Assembly (NCBI GenBank): GCA_025403435.1
Contig: CM046333.1
Location: 13,665,770 to 13,729,769 of the forward strand
Direction of reading: 5' to 3'
Source: Artocarpus heterophyllus
Lineage: Eukaryota; Streptophyta; Magnoliopsida; Rosales; Moraceae
DNA length: 64,000 bases
Part shown: in pieces, positions 44,359-57,694 of the stretch
Layout of the letters: each line of letters opens with the position of its first letter
Numbering within the stretch: position 1 is the stretch's first letter
Program-made: the position numbers and the translations under genes
The notes under the pieces: generated by a model
The model's database searches: none
What the model saw: the letters and a program-made list of their open reading frames with translations, nothing else
Told to the model about the DNA's origin: nothing

Positions 44359-45581
44359 TTCTTTTTTGATCTTTTTGATTTTGGTTTTGATGCTAACAAT
44401 CAAGTCCTTTGGGACAGCAGGTAAGGGAAGATATGAAACAACAGTGGTTTCACTTATTATAGAAGGAGGAGAGAGAGCTCTTAAAATTGTTGGTCAAGGA
44501 CGGGAGAGCGTTTGACCGTTCAGCTTCGGAGAGCTGGGCCCCACAGCTCCCCCAAGTGCCGGCTTTGAATTGTTTTAGCGTTTTAGCATACGCGCCGTAG
44601 GCGTGGATATGTTCCCAATGCATATTACATCTAATTGTTTATTCGGATCAAGATTTTGAGAGTGATTTAAGTTGGTTTTTTAATCACATTTTTTCTTCAC
44701 GTGGGACCATTTCCATATTATTTAAGTAGGTTTTTTAATCATATCAGTTGGTGTAAAGGATTGATTACAAAAAGTTGATTTCCACACTGCCAATAAGTAA
44801 TATCATATTGTTTTCAAATAACTTACAAGTAATACCATATCTTATTCCTTTCGTATTGCTGCAATCTTGCAAAACTAATTTGACCGTTACTGCCACGGTA
44901 CATCCAAAATACCTAACTTAAATCTGATCCAGTTTATAATTAGTTTAATGTTTTGTTTGATCTGCTACAAATTCAGTTCTTATGAAATTTTAATCCATTT
45001 TTTGATCAAAACTAATTTTATTACGTTATTTTCTCTAGAAAAATTTGAATCAAAGAACGTCTTAAGTTCAAACCTTTAATTTTAAAAAATTTTAGGTACT
45101 AGTTTATGAAAATGGTCTGTTAGGGAGTGGAGAATAAAAGGACATTTCGCGGTAACGCCTGTAAAATGTTTTGAATAGTTTTTAAATGAATTTGTAAGAT
45201 TTACTAAATTTCAATACGAGTAAAAATTAGTATGCATTCCATTTAAATGAGTAGCATTTTTACACATAAATCTTCCAGAAATTATTAGCACAAAAAAAAT
45301 ATGAAGAAAGTAAAGAATAATTCATTTAATCACAAAGAAGAAGTCATACTCCCCTACGTAAGAATAGAGATAAGCTCAGCAAGAGAGACTAGGTCGGTTC
45401 AAAATTCCAATGATTTAGGCCAAATTTTTAAAGCCTAAACCGTATTAAATATATGTTGGAAAAAAAAAAAAACTTTAGTCTATAATGGATGGCTGCATAT
45501 CGTTGGCCCTCCAGACATGTTCATTTTTCTTTTCTCGTATAAACGACAACGACAAGGAATTGTTCTTTCTATCTTAAAAGG

Positions 45582-45624
<43 letters not shown>

Positions 45625-48317
45625 TGAACCATTATAGTTGTGATTGTCTTGTGGATATGTTTGGATAACTCTCTACGTTTGTGGGGGTGGTCATTGGATT
45701 AAATAACTTAAAAATGAAGCAAAGCTGGCACATCAAAAAAACAAAAAAAAAAAAAGTGAAGCAAAGTTCAATAAAAAGATGAGTTGTAAAATTGATCGCA
45801 TTTTTTTTTTTAATTTGATATTATAGAACGTGTGCAACCACTTGTCAAGGAGCCTTCACCTCTCTCGAACTAATTATAGTTTTATCCTTTTTGTTAATAA
45901 CTCTCTTTATCCGTTACTGAAAACTAATTATTTGAAGAAGATATACCAACAATAAATAATTATTAATTGTCTAATTAGTTTTAGGAAAGAAAATCTGTTT
46001 TTTAGTACATAACCCTTTGCAGATCCGCTGATATGTATATGTATATGTGGCATATAAATCATATTCCGGGTAAATATGGTTATCTTATGGAAAAAGGATT
46101 GTTTCATCAGTATGTGTGTGTGTCTATATATATTTATATATATATATATATAAATATATGCTAACTTTTATAAATAGCCAAAATACCTTCTAATTTTGTT
46201 CATATTTATGAGCATGTTTGGGAGCTGGCATAAGGAGATGAATTGAATGGCGATATAAAATAAATTAATAATCAAAAAAAATTCTTGTGAGCATTTATAA
46301 TGATGTTAAAAAAAGTAATAGTTTCATTTCTAAAAAAAGGAATAATTCTTATTCCAAGCTTATTTTCTTTTCTAAAAAAATTATCTCTGACACTTTAATT
46401 GGATGGTTTTATGAAATTCATTATGCAATGTCATGTCATGGGCTTACAATTTAAACACGAATATATTGGACATTTCTGATTTATTTTGCTTTTGACAAGG
46501 ACATAGCATTTCTGAATTGTAATGGGTGTTCATCGAGTGTGACTCAAATAAAATTTAAAAATAGCCACTTGCCTGAAAAGATAAAGGAAAGGGAAGAAAT
46601 ATTTTTTAATAATAACCTAAAAAATCCATAAACAGCATTACTTTTATTTATTTATTTTTGCATATATTAACGCTACTTCCGATTATTATTATAATAAGAA
46701 ATCATATAGAATGCATAATCACAATTATTAGTAATAATTGTGAATACCAAATAAGAAATCATATAGAATGCACAATCATAATTATTAGTAATAATTGTGA
46801 ATACCAAACTAATCTTAGGTGATAGTGACAAAAAAAAAAATCAAACTTAGTTTTATCCCTAATTTTTTTTTTAATGCTTAGCCTTGCAAATGACATACAT
46901 CGCGCCAAGTGGCCAACAATTAGAGTATTTATATTCTCATTTTTTATATACACTAATTGAAAAGCATGTGTTTGTGTTTCGTGAGAGTGTATTAAGCATG
47001 TTAAAAAAATAAGGATAAAAAACAAAACAAAAAAATATTTTTTTGGAAAAAAAAATGTTTCAGTCAATTAAAAAAAAGTGTCAAAAAACTAAGAAAAATA
47101 TTTCGGCTAGAAAATAAAAAAATGTTTTGCAAAAATAAAAAGACAAAACGTTTTAAATTTCAAACATCCTGAAAGTACAACGCAAAACTTATTTTTACTT
47201 TATATATATATGTTAAAAACTAATAGTTATCTTACTGAAGTCCCAAGTAATTAATGCAAAATCACTTTTTCTCGGACAAACTTTACATTCCTCTTATTCC
47301 ATTTATTATTATTTTAATTATCATTAAAAATGTAGTATTTATGTATAGTAATTCTGCTACTTTCAGCCTTTATACCAAACTTTCATAATATTTTTAATCA
47401 AGGTCTAATTTTGTTCTTGTTTAGAATGTGCTCCCGTTGCAGCTCTTGAATTTTAACAATTTACTTATATGTTTTATAAACTTTTCTAAAAATTAAATAT
47501 TCCTTAAAACTATACATCAAATTTAAGTATGTTGTTATTATTTTAAATTAAAATTCAATTATATTGCATTAATTAATGTATTACTTAGATATATGATTTT
47601 AATCCTATTTTAAAATCAGTTAAAAATGAATTGGTATATTTAGTGGGAAAAATATGAAGTAGAAATAAAAAAAAGGTGAAAAAAGAGAAACAAACTAAAA
47701 CAAATTCTTTGACTGCAAATTTAGATATAACAATTCCAATTTGCAACGACAAAATACTAAATTGTATCCTTCTAATTTTTGCAAAATAATACTTTTGTTT
47801 GTTGAATTTTTTTTCACTAGAAGGCTAAAGTCAATCTATCCGGAGTTGGCGAGCAGTGTTGAGCCAAGCTAAGTGAATAAATGGAAACTTAAGCTGAACT
47901 TTCGTTCATTTATTTATTTATTTATTTTAGTTTATAGATTTCTAGAGTAAAAATGTTGTATTAGCTAGAAACATAAGGAAAAAAAAAAAAGGCAAGTTGC
48001 CATTACATCACAAATCTGTCATAAAATAACCGTTTTTATTTTTTAAATTACAATTTTTACAAGATTTTAGTCCTCTATTACTATGCACCTATGACTTTCA
48101 GCATTCCCACATCTAAGAGGCACAGAGAAGAATGCTTCGTCCTCTTTTATAAAAACAAAATATTGTTTATTCTTTATTGGAAAAATATGAAAAATAAGTG
48201 GGTAAACATAATGTATATTCAACATTTGTTTAATATTGATTTCATAAATGTTAAACATTTAAGGTACTATTAAATATTTTATGAATTTGCCTCTTCCTAA
48301 CACTGATTCAAGTAAGA
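44359..48317. other. Promoter side of the F-box gene and AT-rich intergenic DNA
   Basis: The first few hundred bases are the likely 5' UTR and promoter of the minus-strand F-box gene. The remainder has no recognisable gene. It includes (AT)n at 45582-45621, alternating TG/TA runs near 46110-46160, the 57-bp duplication at 46693-46806 and many homopolymer runs. Confidence 0.5.
46693..46806. repeat. 57-bp tandem duplication with palindrome
   Basis: Units 46693-46749 and 46750-46806 differ at two positions. Each contains a 9-bp inverted repeat, ACAATTATT and AATAATTGT, around AGT. Confidence 0.9.
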
Positions 48318-48730
48318 GACAGACGGACATTGCCCAGCAAGTTGCTTGTTCAAAAATTGCAGCAAGTTGCTTCAAGTTGCTTCACTTGTTCAAAAATCGC
48401 TTCAAGTTGCTTCACTTGTTCAAAAATCGCATCAAGTTGCTTCACTTGTTCAAAAATCGCATCAAGTTGCTTCAAGTTGCTTCACTTGTTCAAAAATCGC
48501 ATCAAGTTGCTTCAAGTTGCTTCACTTGTTCAAAAATCGCAGCAAGTTGCTTCACGGACATTGCCCATCAAATTGCTTCAAGTTGCTTCACTTATTCAAA
48601 AATGATTATTGTATTATAATTTGATATTCACAAGGAAGAGACATACGGACATTACCCAACAAGTTGCTTCACTTGTTCAAAAATTATTGTGCTATTATAA
48701 TTTGATATTCATATTGCCCAACATGTTGCT
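48318..48730. repeat. 10/30/40-bp minisatellite
   Basis: The basic unit, CACTTGTTCAAAAATCGC plus one or two copies of the decamer TTCAAGTTGC (or ATCAAGTTGC), gives 30- and 40-bp periods. At a higher level, blocks are preceded by ACGGACATTGCCCA-type words at 48324, 48554, 48646 and 48712. It opens all three forward frames, so the three overlapping 90-110-codon frames here are artefacts of the repeat. Confidence 0.9.
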
Positions 48731-49498
48731 TCACTTATTTTAACCTAAAAATATGCTATTATAATTTAGTCTGTATTATAGATTGGTTAACATTATACAG
48801 TAAAAATATCAATTTACACTATTAATTGTAAACTTATTTATCATGTACGTGCAGAAAAACTGAAAAGTTGTAAATTAAGGAAGAAAGATTTTGAGATACC
48901 TTAAAAAAAGACGAGAATGCGAAAAAATATGTTATGAGAAATAGTTAGTTGATATTAATATCTAGTCGTTAAAGATTACGGATGATGGTTAAAGATATTC
49001 AAAGATAGTAACGAGCATTGTTGATTTAAATTGTTTAGTTAAAAGAATGAAAACAATGCGAAGAAATGAAACAAAAGGATATATTTGAGGCATTTTTTTT
49101 TTCAAGCGTGTGATTATCTCTTTTCTTTTTTGACAAATATCTGTTATTTTATAATATAAAAACATCACCTTAATACCTTCATATAGTTCTTTTAAGACCT
49201 AGAATATCACCATTCTTATTAATTAACGAAACTAATAATTTTAAAAGTTTGATTATTGTTTTTGAGTTTTTTTTTCATGTTGTATTTTTTTTTATAAATT
49301 TTAAATGTTTCAAATATTTTTTAACTAATTTTTATTAATTAATACGAAAGGTCGTTTGGACATTTATGTCTCGAAAAAAGATATTATGGTACCAAAATTG
49401 TAATTTTAGATTGGTAAGTTAACTTTATGATTTTGTGAAAGATATTAGGGCACCAAAATGGCAATTTTAGAATGGATTATATATTGGACTGTAACCAG
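48731..49498. other. AT-rich spacer
   Basis: No gene or element recognised. A short near-repeat (GATATTATGGTACCAAAATT at 49380 and GATATTAGGGCACCAAAATG at 49441) was noted. Confidence 0.4.
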
Positions 49499-49506
49499 GA
49501 CAGAGG

Positions 49507-50179
49507 TAAGGGTGCACAAAAACTGCCCCGCAACCGCCGGCCACCCGCGCTCGCGCTCGGCCCGCCCGAAAAAAAGGACTGTACGGGTTTAACCCGCCCG
49601 CATATATATGTTGATGGGCGGGTACGGTTTTAAATTTTAGGATGCGTGTTTAACCCGAACCCGCCCGCCTAATTCTTAAAAAAAAAAATCTTAATCTAAA
49701 CCTCCCTCACTTCTCACTCTTTAAAAAGAAAAAGAACACTTGACTTTGTTCATCATATCATCTGTAGTATCTTGTTATTTTCGAACCCAATGAACAGGTT
49801 TTATAGAAGAACAAGAATTCTTGACTTTGTTCATCACTTCATCTCTAGTTGATGTTTCTTGTTGCAATGAATGATTATGTTTCTTAATTTGTTGTGAATA
49901 TGGTCATTGTCTTTAGGCGTCAAACTTGGTTGTTGTTGGGAATGCTTCATACATTATCATCTTATATTTTTTACAAATTTTCTTTACCTTTTTTTTAAAT
50001 AAAAAAGAGCTCAAAAAATTATATTGTACATTAGTGTAGACCCAACCTGCCCGCCCCCAAACCGAAACCGCCTGCCATTCCACAGGCAGTTTGTAGGTTG
50101 GTTAATCGTCAACCCGTCATTTAAAAAAACCAACCCACACCTGCCCAAAAACCGGCAAACCGCCCGTTGTTCACCCCTA
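49507..50179. mobile_element. Non-autonomous hAT element with target duplication
   Basis: Ends TAAGGGTGCACAA and TTGTTCACCCCTA are inverted repeats of the hAT type. Flanks GACAGAGG (49499-49506) and GATAGAGG (50180-50187) are an 8-bp target duplication with one mismatch, the length expected of hAT. The body has GC-rich CCGCCCG/CGGGCGG ends and an AT-rich middle without coding capacity. Confidence 0.85.
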
Positions 50180-50187
50180 GATAGAGG

Positions 50188-52783
50188 GAGTAAATACCCC
50201 TGACTTTTTGAAAATTTATGTTTTTGCCTAAAAATTTATTAATACTTTTCATATATGCCTCCCAATCAAAAACTTGTTCTCTGACTCATTTTTATCCTAT
50301 TAAAATTCTTTTTTACATGAGTCTTATTAATTTTTTTGTTTCTAATTTGCCCCCATTATAATAATGTTTCTCAAATGTTTCTTTGATTAATTTTTTTTAT
50401 TTTCTAAAATAATATATATCTTTTTAAATATGACTTCCATATATATGTTTTCCTGATCGCCCTATTGAAATAATTTTTATTAAATGTGTTTCTACTTAAA
50501 CCTTTTTTTTTCATACAACCTTTATATATACTATTTCTCTTTTGTCATTTCTAAATAATTTATCAACAACTTTACCTCATCAAAATCATTTTTTTTAAAG
50601 TGTTTTGTTTTATCTTTTTTTTACTAAACTAAACTCAAAAGATGATAGTAAATACAGAAAAAAATAAAATTTTGGGAAATTTTTAATTCACATAACAAAA
50701 AAAATGAACAAATTGAATATGTATATCATGCCAATTATTTTATAGTATTAAGTGTTGATTAAAATGATGGTTTCTAAAGTTTTCACGTTATTATGCTGCC
50801 TCTGAACAAAATCCTGACTCTGCCGCTGATTGTTATGAACATTCGAGTTATGTGATAAAGACTTATCAGAAAAAAAAAATCATGTAAATGATAAGTGATC
50901 CATCGAAAAAATTGTGATGAAATAAGCAAAGTACATATTCAATTATTTAAACTTTTGATAGGTCTAAGTATGGAGGATATCTTGAATTTAATTGATGTAC
51001 GTAGGAGATGAATTTTTTTTAACATCTGTTAATTTGTACCTCCAAAAAGCAAGCACTAATGATGGCTTATAGCTCAAGATTAGGTTATGCGTGTTTGTGG
51101 TGGACAGAACAAAACCTCAAGATCTCAAATATGCTAAGGAGATCTAGAACTGAAAAAATAGGAGTGGGGAAAAATGCAAGCCAAACTTTTTTTTTTTTTT
51201 AAAGAATTATAGGTAAAATAACAAGCTTTCGTAAATTACAAGGTGGAAAATTATTTCCAATACGAACAACTAGTTTCTAAATTTTACAACGCTTGTAATT
51301 AGGAACTAAAGTAGCTGAGACCCACCAATTTTTAATTGCAATACTTGCACAAAATTTTAGAAATTTCAATTAATTTGGCCTTTTTTGGAAGGATTTTTTT
51401 TTTTTTTTGATATTCTCATGATTTACATCTAAACGTCACATAAAACAAATAATTTATATACCGCATAAATTTGTAGTTTTGAACCCTTCAACTTAAAGAA
51501 AAAAAGAATTAGACTCTACTATAGGTTTGGTTTTGTTAAATGGGAGAAAATATATACAAGTAGATAAACAAAGATTATAGATTGTTGCATTCATGTAATT
51601 TAAGTTTAAAACTCATGTCTCCTTGACACTGCGTATGATGAGAATTTAGTTGAAGGATTTGAGGTCTACATTTTGGAAGTAAATCCTAAAAATGTTGAAC
51701 AAGAAGAAAGTTAGAATGCTTTTTAATCCACACAAATTATTCACAATGAAGATAGAAATTAAAAAAAAAATTGAAGAGAAGGAAGGTAAATTCGAGGTTG
51801 TTGCTGATTAGTACTCCATTGATCAAGATTTGTTTTTAGTGAATCCAAAATCCAGTAAAGGGTGAAGTTCTGATATAGTGAATATGTGAATTATAAACCA
51901 TTAGTATTTGCCCCAAAATTAGATAAGCACACTTCAGCTATGGGTTTTTAGGGTCAACATCTTGATGCTGACAGAATTTCATAATTGGTAATAACAGGAC
52001 TAAATTGTATACTTGATGGTCTCTTTGATAGATTTTTTTTTTTTAAAGAACAAGTTTTACAATTATTATTATTATTATTATGAAGAAGAAGAATTGGTTT
52101 GCTCTGTTCACCATCGTTTGAACCTTTTTCCGTCGCTGGTTGTTTGTTAAACTCATTGTCGTTTTCTAAGCTTTGTTTTCTCTTGTTATTTTGCAGCAAG
52201 TCTTTGTTTAAAAGTTGCATTTAGCATTGTATTAAACTTTAAGTTATGAATTCGTAACTATATATAAACATTAAATATTTATTTAAAAAAACTTGCAACT
52301 ATATATGAGAGAAGGTATAAGAATGCAATCAAATATGAGAGTCAAATTATTTTCTCACCACAAGACAAGGTAAACTCGTGTCATGACCAAAACCATTGAT
52401 TTCATATCTCGAGTCATGAATTTAGATGAACAAAACCTCCATTAATTTAGGGCAAGTCAAAAATAATCTTTTTAGGGACCAATGAAGCGTTTTCTGTTTC
52501 ATCCTGTAGGATAGGCATTTTTTTAGGTATGTAAAATAGGCATTTGATGTAGAGGTCTCTTCTTTTCTTTTCCTTTTTTTTTTTTCAAAAAAAAGGAAAA
52601 AAAAAACTGCTCTAATCAAAACTAACTTGTAGTTTCTCTCATCTCATTCAAACCTAATTCCTTTTGGCAGAAGATCCAACCCCAATATACTCATTCACGT
52701 ACGTATTATTTCCATGCAAGCCACCATAATATTCTCCAATCCTCAATTCCACAAACGCCGCCACCGCCGCTCCCCATCTTCCC
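50188..52783. other. AT-rich intergenic DNA upstream of the NHL gene
   Basis: Many T and A runs. An 88-codon minus-strand open stretch (51954-52220), rich in asparagine and lysine, resembles nothing known and is probably accidental. 52640-52783 is the likely promoter and 5' UTR of the plus-strand gene; no TATA box could be fixed. Confidence 0.5.
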
Positions 52784-53641
52784 ATGGCGGAGCGGGGCCC
52801 AACTCCCGCTGATCATGATCATCAACATGAACATGAAGCCGACACCAATAATAACAACATTTACAAGGACGAAAACGACAACCCCCCTTCCAAATCCGAA
52901 ACGAGTGCCAACTCTAACGGCTTCGGTCGCGTCCACGCCACTTACGTCGTCCAAGTCCCCAAGGACCAAATCTACCGCGTCCCCCCTCCCGAGAACGCCG
53001 CCATCGCCGAAAGACGTCGTAACCCCTCCAAAAACGACAACAAGAAGATCAGGCCCTGCGCTTCTCGCTGCTGCTGCTGCCTCCTCTTCCTCGCCGTACT
53101 CGTCTTTGCCCTCGGCCTCACGGCAGTCTTTCTCACGGCTTATTTTTACAAAGACCCCAACTTCTACGTAGATCGTATCATCGTAGTTGACAACGGCGCA
53201 GATCATGAGCACCATCGTTCGCGAGATGCTCGAGCTTGCAGCGTCACGTTGAGATCGGAGAACACGAACGACAAAGTCGACGTGTCGTACAGAGAAGGCG
53301 GCGTCGTTTCGCTTTGGTTTAGAGACCGGGAAATCGGGGCCGGGGAATTCCCGGCGTTCTATCAGGAACATGAGAAGTCGACGATGTTTGATTTGGTGCT
53401 TCGCGGAGAGTCTGCGGACGCCGTTGATCGGGTGATGAAGGAGATAGTGAATAATACACAGAGATCAACAAACGTGAAGTTGTCTCTGAAGATGGAGAAC
53501 ATCACGGCGAGGACGGAGCGTGTCGGGACGTGGATTAGAAGGACCGTGAAATATGGGGTTGCGTGCGACTTGACGGTGGATTCTTTCGCCAGAGGTGCTC
53601 GTGTTCTGTCTCAGGAATGCCGTACGACAAGAGAAGATTAG
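52784..53641 (+). CDS. NDR1/HIN1-like (NHL, LEA_2) membrane protein, single exon
   Basis: 285 residues, ATG at 52784 in a good plant context. A hydrophilic N-terminus rich in His and Asn (1-45) is followed by the NHL-type motif VVQVPKDQIYRVPPPENA (about 55-73), a basic patch, a cysteine cluster, CCCC (96-99), and one membrane span of hydrophobic residues (about 100-120). The C-terminal part (about 150-265) fits a LEA_2 beta-domain (VSLWFRDREIGAGEFPAFYQ, STMFDLVLRG, VKYGVACDL) and holds potential N-glycosylation sites (NNT, NIT). By family knowledge these proteins sit in the plasma membrane and are linked to pathogen response or stress. The exact member cannot be named. Strong third-position GC contrasts with the AT-rich flanks. 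The frame is intact. Confidence 0.88.
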   Translation: MAERGPTPADHDHQHEHEADTNNNNIYKDENDNPPSKSETSANSNGFGRVHATYVVQVPKDQIYRVPPPENAAIAERRRNPSKNDNKKIRPCASRCCCCLLFLAVLVFALGLTAVFLTAYFYKDPNFYVDRIIVVDNGADHEHHRSRDARACSVTLRSENTNDKVDVSYREGGVVSLWFRDREIGAGEFPAFYQEHEKSTMFDLVLRGESADAVDRVMKEIVNNTQRSTNVKLSLKMENITARTERVGTWIRRTVKYGVACDLTVDSFARGARVLSQECRTTRED

Positions 53642-55491
53642 AAAACGACGTGAGGGGATATGTTAGTTTTTGATCTGGTCTGTGTTTCCTTTCATTGCTT
53701 TTGCGTCATGTGATTTTCTGACCCAGGTTCGTGTAGGTTCTTTCTTTTCTTTTTCTTTTTTCTTATTTCTTTTTTCTTTTTTCCCCCACTTCCCCCCTCT
53801 CTTTCTCTCTGCAAATGTAACGCATTTTGGTAACCAGACTTTTCCAACAGGTGTTTGCTAATTAATTTCTTTCTTGTTTTAACGGACGGCCATGATGCGG
53901 AGGGAAAAAAATGAAAAATTTTAAGGATATTCGATAATTATATGGCTATTAAATTCTCCAATCTGACACCTCCATCAGTTTAACACTTAGTAACATTTTT
54001 TATTCATGGTGCTTTTGTTTGGCTTTTATAATTTGGGACCGTGGTTAGAACTAATATTGATTTAAAACACTGTAGCTATTAAGGGATTAACAATGTAGTT
54101 GTTTTTTACTTTACACTATAACTGTAGGGAGCTTTGTATTATAGACAATTAGAACATGGGTGCTAAAAAAACTATAGATATAACATTATTTGTTTTTTCA
54201 TATATCATTCAATTTGTTCGGTATAATCTTCAATGTTATAAATATTGAACTGCACTTCATATAAATGTTATACTAAAGCAAATTAAGTATTATACAAACT
54301 TCTGACTAATGTTAGAAAAAAGTTATAAATGGCTTGCTAGAAATATATATGATTAAGATAATATTAAGGAATATTTATTTCAGCCCATGGGCGCCCCTTG
54401 CGCGTGGTAATGGCAGGGAACAAGTAATTTCCTGCTCATGTCAAAGGAAAAAAAAAAAAAGAGAGTTAAGGAAAATAAAATCGTAGAATGTTTCAAGATT
54501 AAAAGGGAAAAAATTTTAAAAAAAATCCTCCCAATATGAGTTGCTTGCCTGAATGTGTACGTTGAAAAGCAGAGCGCATTGAAAATGCATGTAGATATTT
54601 CCAAGTTCACTCTCTAGCAGTCTCCCTCCGTTCCTCTTCTTTATTTCTTTCGGTTTTTTGAATGAGCACGCCCTTCACCACTCTCTTGCTTGGTAATTTC
54701 TTGAGTTAATCGTCAACTTAATATCATCATGCCAATTTTCAATTCTATTCCACCAATTCCAAAGGAGGAAACTATAAGAGAACAAAAACCAGACACCGGT
54801 GTCACATTTATGGGTCTAAGTCTAGACGCCAGGCCCTCTATTATTGGGCTCCTCGGGCTGCCACCAGGCAAAGTAGTATCCGCTCAGGATGGATGTCCGA
54901 GTAAATATTTATGTGTTGTTTGAACTATGGTTTTAATCGATGAGCAATATAAAATTTTCATTTAAATTGATAAAGTACGATAAATTTTTTATATGCTACA
55001 ATAAATTTGCTACAGCATAAAAATCTTATGTACTAAAGTACTTAAACTTAAGCTCTATAAGACTACTACTAGCTTAGCAAATGAGCGAAAGTGAGCAGTG
55101 TACAAATATATATAGTAGAATCTGTTCTCTAGACTCACTTTTATTGTTGTTGTTGTATAATTGATTACTCTTGAAATCCTGCCTTTGTTCAGTTTATATA
55201 AAAAGAAGGGAAAAAAGTAGATAATGGCAATTGGTCGAATTGATCTCTTGACGTACTTTTTTTTTTTTTCAAGTTTTAAAAAAGAAACTTTTAAAAACAT
55301 TGCATAAATTTTTAATTAGAAAATTTAGAGGGGATCAAAATAATAAATTATTAAAATGTAAAGAAGAGCCACTTGAGCCCGAGGATGCTGCAGCCTGGGC
55401 CTAGTTGGCTTCACCTTGATACATAATATATATGACAAGTATTATTAGTTGTTCAAAAAAGTTGCTTAAACTATAAATTATGGTTTAAACC

Positions 55492-55606
55492 AATTTTGTT
55501 ATAATAATTTTAACAATATTTTTATTTGTTATATTGAATTTTGAATATTGAATTTCAAAATTCAATATAACAAATAAAATATTGTTAAAAATATTATAAC
55601 AAAATT
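55492..55606. repeat. 54-bp-arm hairpin (fold-back MITE or small-RNA precursor-like)
   Basis: Left arm 55492-55545 and right arm 55554-55606 are inverted repeats with about two differences and an 8-base loop. Weaker inverted similarity continues outward (GGTTTAAACC and TTCAAACCAA). Strongly AT-rich and non-coding. Confidence 0.85.
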
Positions 55607-56608
55607 AAATTCAAACCAACTCTGATTCTAACTTTTTGGTTTACACTAAAATTACGTTGGCAAGTACCAGTCTATTAATTAGATTGTGTAGGTGAGGGTC
55701 TGGCTGTGGCTGTGGCTGTGGGCGTTGGCGTGAGCGTGTGTTTTGTTCTCGAAGGGCTAACCTTATCAATTATCATGAAAATATATTTTAGTGCTTTGGC
55801 TTCAGCAATTCCATTTTTGCTAGACTCAGATGGTCATAAATTTGAGATTAATCCAAGAGCACCCACAAATGACTATTTATTGTTTAGCAAGGTCTTTGAA
55901 AGAAAGCATATACATATATATATATATATATATGTATTCTCTGGCCAAAATATGGTGAAAATGCAATAATATTAGTGCGAAGGCAGAATTTGCATTGCTT
56001 AATTAGTGCTAAATCCAACTTGATTTTGCTTTGGGTTGGAAGACATACATAACGTGGTCAAAAGGCCTAACCAATGACGAATGGTATCAGCTGAACAACC
56101 TCTTTAATTAGACTTTAGTTTCTATTCTCTCTCTCTCTCTCTCTCTCTCTAGATATATGTGTGTGTCCACGTGACAAACTAGCTACGCTCTCTGTGTTAC
56201 CCATATCCATACTTGTGCACGTGCTCCACGTGAATAACAAATTCGAATGTTCGGGATAAGAATGATCATCCAGAACTTGAGTTATAAGAAAAGGAAGGAT
56301 TTCATAAAACAATTCTAATCTTTGAAGTCACACGAGCAATAGAAGATGGGCAACAGTTATTTGCCCCCTTTCTCTCTGACGTCTCTTTGTATATATAGAT
56401 ATGTGTACATGTAATATAGTATATATTATAGTTCTGACTTCTAAACATGAGAAATAAGATTGGCTGGCTATGACAAGTGGTAGTTTATTACAGCATTAAC
56501 TATGATGCTTCTGTTTCCATGGATCCATACTTCAAAAACTTCCGCTTATAATACTGCAAACTTAAAATATGTAGGATTGATCTTCAAGTTGGCTGGTGCC
56601 AGCTGTTG

Positions 56609-56900
56609 GAGATTTTGCCCAATAGAATAAATTTTAGGCAAAATATAAAATAAAACAAGTGAAAAAAAAGTCAAGAAATTTATGCGGTTTGATTTTTGAG
56701 CTATGTCGGGGGACGAATGCAACATGAATTTTTTATATTCTTAAGGAGGAGATCACAAAATAGTATTTTAACTCTCTCACAAAAACCCAACATCGAATAC
56801 ACCAAAAGAGATTATTCTCAATGTAGGAAGCATAAAATAATTAGAATTCTAAATTTTCTAGGATTGCTTCAAATGGTTGCAAGGTTACATACATACATAC
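56609..56900 (+). mobile_element. Possible LTR fragment
   Basis: TGTTGGAGATTTTGCCCAAT has an LTR-like opening, and AAATTTATGCGGTTTG followed by GAGCTATGTCGGGGGACG resembles a motif seen in many plant LTRs (from memory). No partner or end is visible. Confidence 0.3.
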
Positions 56901-57660
56901 ATACATATATATAGTAGGGACAGAGCCAACTAGAGCTCAAAAGGGCAGCCTCTGGACCAATCAAGTTGGTCCCTTTAGACTTTTTTAAGAAATTATTTCT
57001 ACTCCTCTTTTTCTTGTTTAGCCCTTCTAAAATTTTTTAATTTCAAATGCCATACATAATACCTTAAATAGTTCATTTACACCCCTAATTTTGTCCTAAA
57101 AAATCTATCATTTTGTCTCCTAAAGTAAAGGGACAAATTATAAAAGAAAAGGAATGGCTATGAGATTTTTAGTATTTATTATACTATTAATCTTTTAAAA
57201 AGTTTTGAACTCAATCGATCCCATCAAGTTATTGACCAGACTCATAATGAGTGGCTCTTTCGGTGCAGCTCTTAATTAACTCTTCGATTAGTTATAAACC
57301 TTTATTACAACAACGTGAGTTGCTTTTCTTGTACTACTCTTGGCTCTTCGCTCAGTTGTAAGACTTTATTACTACAATTTTGTGAGCCACATTTCAAGAC
57401 CAGCCTATTATTTACAACTATGTCCTTTCTTTCTTTTCTTCTTTTGGAATGAGAGTTTTGATCATGACCAGTAAAGTTGGAGTTGGTTTTGGATATAGAT
57501 ATAATGCATCGTGTCTCGTTCTAGACCTTTCACAATTTCTTTTTTTTTTTTTTTCTGAATTAGTCCTTTCACAATTAACGTTGCGAAAAAAAAAACAACT
57601 TTTCTAGAAAAAAGTTCGAACTCATGCATGCAATTGGTGGAGGCTTTCTCTATATACGCA

Positions 57661-57694
<34 letters not shown>

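Noticed and set aside
44358..44403. Upstream in-frame ATG for the F-box protein
   Set aside because: It would add a lysine-rich 15-residue leader; the internal start MDGFDQLPDSL fits the family better.
48281..48624. Three overlapping plus-strand frames of 91-112 codons rich in LLHLFKN or QVAS
   Set aside because: All are readings of the 30/40-bp minisatellite in different frames.
52706..53371. 221-codon minus-strand frame
   Set aside because: Antisense shadow of the NHL gene.
54729..54923. 64-codon plus-strand frame (MPIFNSIPPIPKEET)
   Set aside because: Short, no known relative, no splice or context support.
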